Assembly (NCBI GenBank): GCA_949285785.1
Contig: CASEAG010000009.1
Span: 1-36,159 of the forward strand
Direction: 5' to 3'
Origin: an uncultured Spirochaetales bacterium
GTDB lineage: Bacteria; Spirochaetota; Spirochaetia; Sphaerochaetales; Sphaerochaetaceae
DNA: 36,159 nucleotides
Shown: in pieces, positions 32,199 through 36,159 of the stretch
Numbering within the stretch: position 1 is the first letter of the stretch
Layout: the number at the start of each line of letters is the position of its first letter
Made by a program: the position numbers and the translations under genes
The notes under the pieces: generated by a model
The model's database searches: none
What the model was told of the DNA's origin: nothing
Seen by the model: only the letters and a program-made list of their open reading frames with translations

Positions 32199-33692
32199 AT
32201 GAATGCACGTGACAAGCTGTATGGGATCGACTCGAGGATCGTGACGCTCCGTGATGCGATCGCCGTCCTGTCGTTCGACGAGGAGACCGTGATGCCATCA
32301 TCTGCCGGCGAGGAGCGTGGCGAGCAGATCGCTCTTCTGTCGGGCATGATGCACGACATGGCGACAAGCGACGAACTGAAGGAAGCCGTCGCGACGCTGA
32401 AGGATTCGCCGATGGATGAGGTCACTGCGGCTCTCGTCCGTCATCATGAGCGGTTCCTGAAGACGGAGGGAGCCCTCGACCGCCGTTTCGTCGAGGCCGA
32501 GGCGAAGCTGCTTGCGAGAAGCCGGAGCGCCTGGGTGGAGGCGAGGAGGCATGATGACTGGGCCTCGTTCGCCCCCGTCCTGGAGGAGGTCGTTGCCATG
32601 GAGCGGGAGAAGGCCGGAATCATCGATGGGCACCGGGATGCATACGACACCCTGCTCGACCTGTACGAGGAGGGGATGAATTCCGAGATGGTCTCTTCGG
32701 TGTTCGACCCTCTCGAGGAGAGCATCCATCGGATAATGGACAGGTGCACCGGAGACATCCCGTCGGCTTTCATGTATGCCCCGTATGACCGTGACCGGCT
32801 TCATGCCCTGTGCATGTCGATCATCAGACGCATGGGCTATGACGAGTCGAGGGGCATGGTGTCGATATCTGCACATCCGTTCACCAGCATGCTTGGCCGT
32901 GACGACGTCAGGATCACCACGCGCTACGACGACCCGAGCTGGTTCGATTCGATCTCCACGATCGTGCACGAGTGCGGTCATGCCCTGTACGACATGCATG
33001 CTGCAGGCAATACGGCGATTAGGGGGACTAGCCTGGGCTGCGGGGTCTCCATGTCGCTTCATGAGTCCCAGTCCCGTTTTTGGGAGAACATGATTCTGCG
33101 CTCCTACCCGTTCATCAAGGGGATATATCCCAAGCTGGTGGAGAGCGTGGATGCGCTTCGCGGGGTCGGGGTTGACGACTTCTATCGGGCGCTCAACCGC
33201 AGCTGTCCGTCTGCCATCAGAGTGAATGCGGACGAGCTGACATACCCGTTGCATGTCATAATGCGCTTCAGGCTCGAGAAAATGCTCATCTGTGGCGATC
33301 TTGCGGTCGGCGACCTGCCCGAGGCCTGGAACAGGATGAGCCGGGAGACCGTCCGCTACGACGTTGAGAGCGACAGGGAAGGCTGCCTCCAGGACGTCCA
33401 TTGGGCCGAGGGGCTCTTCGGCTACTTCCCCAGCTATGCCCTGGGCTCCATCGCCGCCGCGGCGTTCTACGATGCCATGGCGCGTGACGTGGGAGGGCCT
33501 CGGGCGCTGGAGAGCGCCATCGAGGAGGGCCGCTGGGACGTGGTCACGCGCTGGCAGGATGAACATGTCTGGTCATATGGCGGGATGTACGACTTCGCGA
33601 CCATCGTCGAGAAGGCCACCGGCCGCGCTCTCGATGTGGAGTGCTACACCACATACCTTGCCGACAAGTATTCATCCGTCTATAATCGGTAG
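32199..33692 (+). CDS. M32 family metallocarboxypeptidase
   Basis: The 497-residue cytoplasmic zinc carboxypeptidase (Taq carboxypeptidase type) removes C-terminal residues from peptides. The zinc site is HECGH (His257, Glu258, His261) with the third ligand Glu289 in HESQSR. The other M32 signatures are IRVNADELTYPLHVI and GLFGYFPSYALG, both intact. The ATG at 32199 was chosen over 32193 because GGGAG then lies 6-7 nt upstream. The role is probably peptide turnover for amino-acid supply. Confidence 0.94.
   Translation: MNARDKLYGIDSRIVTLRDAIAVLSFDEETVMPSSAGEERGEQIALLSGMMHDMATSDELKEAVATLKDSPMDEVTAALVRHHERFLKTEGALDRRFVEAEAKLLARSRSAWVEARRHDDWASFAPVLEEVVAMEREKAGIIDGHRDAYDTLLDLYEEGMNSEMVSSVFDPLEESIHRIMDRCTGDIPSAFMYAPYDRDRLHALCMSIIRRMGYDESRGMVSISAHPFTSMLGRDDVRITTRYDDPSWFDSISTIVHECGHALYDMHAAGNTAIRGTSLGCGVSMSLHESQSRFWENMILRSYPFIKGIYPKLVESVDALRGVGVDDFYRALNRSCPSAIRVNADELTYPLHVIMRFRLEKMLICGDLAVGDLPEAWNRMSRETVRYDVESDREGCLQDVHWAEGLFGYFPSYALGSIAAAAFYDAMARDVGGPRALESAIEEGRWDVVTRWQDEHVWSYGGMYDFATIVEKATGRALDVECYTTYLADKYSSVYNR
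33658..33686 (+). promoter_or_regulatory. Promoter of the pgsA-HAD genes
   Basis: TTGCCG (33658-33663), a 17-nt spacer and a perfect TATAAT (33681-33686) lie in the last codons of the M32 gene, 21 nt before pgsA. Confidence 0.7.
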
Positions 33693-33707
33693 GACAGGTA
33701 GAGACTT

Positions 33708-34301
33708 ATGAACATACCCAACAGACTGACTGTTTTGAGATTAGTGATGGTGCCCGTCTTCTTCATCTCCTTCTGCCTTCCGCAGTGGTTCGGCGAAGGG
33801 GCGAGGGTGGTCTCCGTCATCATGATGCTCATCTGCTATGTGGTGGCTGAGCTCAGCGATCTCCTGGATGGAAAGATCGCCAGGAAGTACAATCTTGTGA
33901 CGGACCTGGGCAAGGTCATGGACCCGTTCGCCGATACACTGTCTCATCTGACGTTCTTCGCATGCTTCTACGGCATGGGCATAATGCCTGCGATCAGCTT
34001 CATCATAATCATGTGGAGGGAGTTCTCGATCCTCTTCCTGCGCATGCTCATGATGGGCAAGGGCAAGGCCGTCGCGGCGAACATCTGGGGCAAGAGCAAG
34101 ACCGTGCTCTATGCCGTGGTCTCGATTCTCTCGATCGCCTATGTCGTGGCATCGCACTTCGTGCCCGGTTCCTGGGAGGATGCCTACCGCATCCTGCTGT
34201 CCGTGATGTTCTATCTGGCGGCGCTTGCCAGTCTGCTGAGCTTCACGACATACCTGAGTGCGATTCTCAAGAGCAAGGCGCTCAGCGGAATGACCCGCTG
34301 A
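33708..34301 (+). CDS. pgsA: CDP-alcohol phosphatidyltransferase, probably phosphatidylglycerophosphate synthase
   Basis: The 197-residue inner-membrane enzyme has about six helices. The CDP-alcohol phosphotransferase signature is complete: SDLLDGKIARKYN followed by DLGKVMDPFAD, giving the DGxxAR...GxxxDxxxD metal and CDP site. The opening MNIPNRLTVLRLVMVP matches PgsA, which makes phosphatidylglycerol phosphate from CDP-diacylglycerol. A related alcohol acceptor cannot be fully excluded. AGGTAGAG precedes the ATG. The two HAD genes that follow almost without gaps might include the matching phosphatase, but this is speculative. Confidence 0.88.
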   Translation: MNIPNRLTVLRLVMVPVFFISFCLPQWFGEGARVVSVIMMLICYVVAELSDLLDGKIARKYNLVTDLGKVMDPFADTLSHLTFFACFYGMGIMPAISFIIIMWREFSILFLRMLMMGKGKAVAANIWGKSKTVLYAVVSILSIAYVVASHFVPGSWEDAYRILLSVMFYLAALASLLSFTTYLSAILKSKALSGMTR

Positions 34302-34302
34302 C

Positions 34303-35052
34303 ATGCTTCCACTTTCCAGCCTGCCATCCGACAGGCTCTCCTCGATCACCATGGTCGCAAGCGACGTGGATGACACGATCACCACGTCCGGGAGGCTGCA
34401 TCCATGCGCACTCGAGGCGCTGTACGCGATGCACGAGGCTGGTCTGACACTGGTCCTCGTCACGGGCGGATCTGCAGGCTGGGGTGACGTGTACATGAGA
34501 CAATGGCCTGTGGACATGGTCATAGCCGAGTCCGGAGCGCTTGCGCTGCAGCGCGATGGGGATGGACGGGTGATATACCGTGTCAACGATGCGATAGATG
34601 ACGACGTCCTCTCCAGGCGTCGTGCATTGTTGGACGGGATGGACTCCGCAATCCTGTCAAGCGACCAGTATGCAAGGCTGTACGACATAGCGGTGGACAA
34701 GTCCAGATGCAGCACGGAAGAGCTCGAAGCGGCCAGGTCCATGGCCGTGGCCGCAGGTGCACATTGGGCGGAGTCCTCCATTCATCTTAACATCTGGTTC
34801 GGCGAGTACTCGAAGCTCGAGGGGATCAGGCACTTCACGGGCATGGGCGATGATGAGCTGTGCAGCAGGATGGCCTATATAGGCGATTCTCTTCCAGACC
34901 AGGAGCTGTTCGCCTTCTTTCCGCTGTCCTTCGGAGTTGGCAGTGTCAGGCGAGACCAGGAGCGCTTCTTGCATCTTCCCCCGTTTGTGAGCGAAGAGAG
35001 CGGCGGCGAAGGCTTTCGTCAGATAGCCGATGCCATCCTGGGCAGGAGGTGA
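34303..35052 (+). CDS. HAD superfamily hydrolase, first of a tandem pair
   Basis: The 249-residue protein has HAD motif I DVDDT (nucleophile Asp21, acid Asp23), a Thr in LVTGGSA as motif II, and IGDSLPDQELF as motif IV. The cap arrangement fits the IIB (sucrose-phosphatase/Cof-like) subclass. It starts one base after pgsA and lacks a good ribosome site, so it is translated by coupling. The substrate is unknown: a sugar phosphate or lipid head-group phosphate are both reasonable. Confidence 0.8.
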   Translation: MLPLSSLPSDRLSSITMVASDVDDTITTSGRLHPCALEALYAMHEAGLTLVLVTGGSAGWGDVYMRQWPVDMVIAESGALALQRDGDGRVIYRVNDAIDDDVLSRRRALLDGMDSAILSSDQYARLYDIAVDKSRCSTEELEAARSMAVAAGAHWAESSIHLNIWFGEYSKLEGIRHFTGMGDDELCSRMAYIGDSLPDQELFAFFPLSFGVGSVRRDQERFLHLPPFVSEESGGEGFRQIADAILGRR

Positions 35053-35054
35053 CC

Positions 35055-35849
35055 ATGGATCGGAAGGTCCTCTTCATCGATGTCGACGGTACGCTTCTGG
35101 ACAGCGCCCACGTACTGAGACCTGTGACTGTGGAAGCCCTTGGAAAGGCCCATGAAGCGGGGCATGTGGTCGTCATCGCCTCCGGCAGATGCGTGGACGG
35201 AATACGTCCGCTTGCCATGGAGCTCGGCTTCCCCGTGATACTGTCCACGCTCAATGGCGGATACGTCGTCGGTGATGACGGCAGCGTGATAGACTCGCGT
35301 CCGTTCAGCAGACATGATGCCATGCTGGCTGCCGACCTCATAAGCCGGCATGATCTCGGCCATCTCTACTTCAGCGAGGGCAGATGGGGCAGCGGAAATG
35401 ACGAGGACTACGACCTCGAGGCCGGAATCGTGGAGGTGGAAGGACTGCGTCTTCCTCTGGAAGAGGTCATCTCGAGCCGTCCCGTTCACAAGATCCTGGC
35501 TGTCGGCGGCAGTCATGGCGGAGACCTCGGGCGGTTCCTATGCGATGCGAGAAGCATTCTGCCAGGCTATATGATCATGCCGAGCAGTGCGATATATATC
35601 GAGATGAACACGCCGGGCACCTCGAAGGGTGCCGCGATCCGTAGCGTCTGCTCCTATCTCGACATGCCAGTCTCCAGCTCGATCGCCTTCGGAGACTGGG
35701 ACAACGACATCTCGATGTTCGAAGAGGCCGGCCATGCCGTGTGCATGGCAAACGGCTCCGATGCGGCCAAGGCACATGCGCAGGAGATTGCACCGTCAAA
35801 CGATGAGGATGGCCTTGCCTTTTGGATCAGCACCCATCTAATTCCTTAG
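35055..35849 (+). CDS. Cof-type HAD-IIB phosphatase, second of the pair
   Basis: The 264-residue protein shows motif I FIDVDGTLLD (Asp9, Asp11), motif II IASGR, and motif IV FGDWDNDISMF, with KGAAIRSV before it, as in Cof/YidA-type sugar phosphatases. A strong AGGAGGT overlaps the stop of the previous gene, 4 nt before the ATG at 35055, so I use that start although the frame is open further upstream. It shares only weak similarity with its neighbour. A small A/T-rich hairpin (35840-35862) overlaps its end. Confidence 0.88.
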   Translation: MDRKVLFIDVDGTLLDSAHVLRPVTVEALGKAHEAGHVVVIASGRCVDGIRPLAMELGFPVILSTLNGGYVVGDDGSVIDSRPFSRHDAMLAADLISRHDLGHLYFSEGRWGSGNDEDYDLEAGIVEVEGLRLPLEEVISSRPVHKILAVGGSHGGDLGRFLCDARSILPGYMIMPSSAIYIEMNTPGTSKGAAIRSVCSYLDMPVSSSIAFGDWDNDISMFEEAGHAVCMANGSDAAKAHAQEIAPSNDEDGLAFWISTHLIP

Positions 35850-35862
35850 CGCACAAGGAATT
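35840..35862 (+). terminator. Weak hairpin at the end of the second HAD gene
   Basis: AATTCCTT pairs with AAGGAATT around a 7-nt loop containing part of the stop codon. A-rich, not T-rich, sequence follows, so termination is doubtful. Confidence 0.35.
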
Positions 35863-36108
35863 GGAAAAAAGTTAAAAAAAACAGCGGAAAATTGTTGACA
35901 TGAGATGCAACAGTTTGGTAATTTACTCAAGCACGTTGCGAGAAGCGACATGCCGATTTTTGACAGATATATAAGCGAAGGGAAGAGAATGAGAAGCTTG
36001 AGGCTTCTTGTCAATCCAAGGATACGAACGGAAGAAAAAGCCGGTTTCGAGGAGTTGACGGGATTCGACTTGAAATGAGAATAGCTGCGCACTTGTGCGC
36101 AGAGACAT
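35863..36108 (+). promoter_or_regulatory. rRNA operon promoter and leader region
   Basis: The region is AT-rich at its start, with A-tracts like an UP element before TTGACA (35895-35900) and TAATTT (35919-35924, spacer 18). Two further -35-like boxes lie downstream: TTGACA at 35960 and TTGACG at 36055, the latter 16 nt before GAGAAT. A perfect hairpin CTGCGCAC/GTGCGCAG (36085-36102) stands 7 nt before the 16S 5' end and may take part in rRNA processing. No tRNA or gene is seen. Confidence 0.6.
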
Positions 36109-36159
36109 ATCACGGAGAGTTTGATCCTGGCTCAGAACGAACGCTGGCGGCGCGTCTTA
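36109..36159 (+). rRNA. rrs: 16S ribosomal RNA, 5' end only
   Basis: The universal start AGAGTTTGATCCTGGCTCAG lies at 36116-36135 and continues as in Spirochaetota 16S genes. The mature 5' end is placed by alignment from memory to E. coli position 1. The gene runs past the window edge. It is the best taxonomic marker in the window. Confidence 0.97.

Noticed and set aside
1-36159. Insertion sequences, integrases, phage genes, toxin-antitoxin pairs and CRISPR arrays
   Set aside because: None seen on either strand; gene content and spacing look like stable chromosome apart from the lipoprotein locus.

Overview
This window is chromosomal DNA of a GC-rich spirochaete. Its last ~50 bases are the 5' end of a 16S rRNA gene, and the bases after the universal first stretch read as in Spirochaetota. 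An atypical hairpin-less efflux adaptor, many lipoproteins, an MEP-pathway ispH, an NADP-type glutamate dehydrogenase, TRAP transport and [FeFe]-hydrogenases fit a fermentative, anaerobic, probably gut-associated lineage. Placement below phylum is inference.

Layout. 1-7465 is mostly minus strand: an RND-type efflux adaptor (cut by the window edge) with its TolC partner, a cupin, an HPt phosphotransfer protein, an NSS-family Na+ symporter, a DUF1846/UPF0371 protein and gdhA. 7466-8900 holds a lower-GC surface lipoprotein with beta-helix character; its promoter contains a run of nine G in the -35/-10 spacer. 9073-14043 carries a cyclase-family hydrolase, a ketopantoate-reductase-like enzyme and a complete TRAP transporter (dctP, dctQ, dctM). 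14155-15495 is a cytoplasmic transglutaminase-like protein predicted to be read from a leaderless mRNA. argR and pgi form a minus-strand operon, divergent from an overlapping four-gene chain: lemA, a DUF2207 membrane protein, and two prenol/prenyl-phosphate kinase homologues (VTE5-like and VTE6/DUF92-like). groL, yajC and ispH follow.

25079-30033 is the most distinctive block. It is a tightly packed operon of a thioredoxin-like [2Fe-2S] ferredoxin, a PAS-containing sensory-type [FeFe]-hydrogenase, a SpoIIE/PP2C phosphatase, a second [2Fe-2S] ferredoxin and a second [FeFe]-hydrogenase. It reads as a redox/H2 sensor linked to a phosphatase output and an H2-metabolising enzyme.

Downstream, thrS (encoding a ThrRS without a TGS domain) is preceded by a T-box riboswitch with a Thr ACC specifier. 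The leader has no U-tract terminator, but one strand of its antiterminator can pair with the thrS Shine-Dalgarno, so translational control is possible. An M32 carboxypeptidase, a CDP-alcohol phosphatidyltransferase and two HAD phosphatases follow, then an AT-rich rRNA promoter region leading into 16S rRNA.

Points most worth attention: the poly-G promoter (possible phase variation of a surface lipoprotein), the T-box in a spirochaete with a possibly translational output, the hydrogenase/phosphatase sensor operon, and the paired isoprenoid-alcohol kinases.
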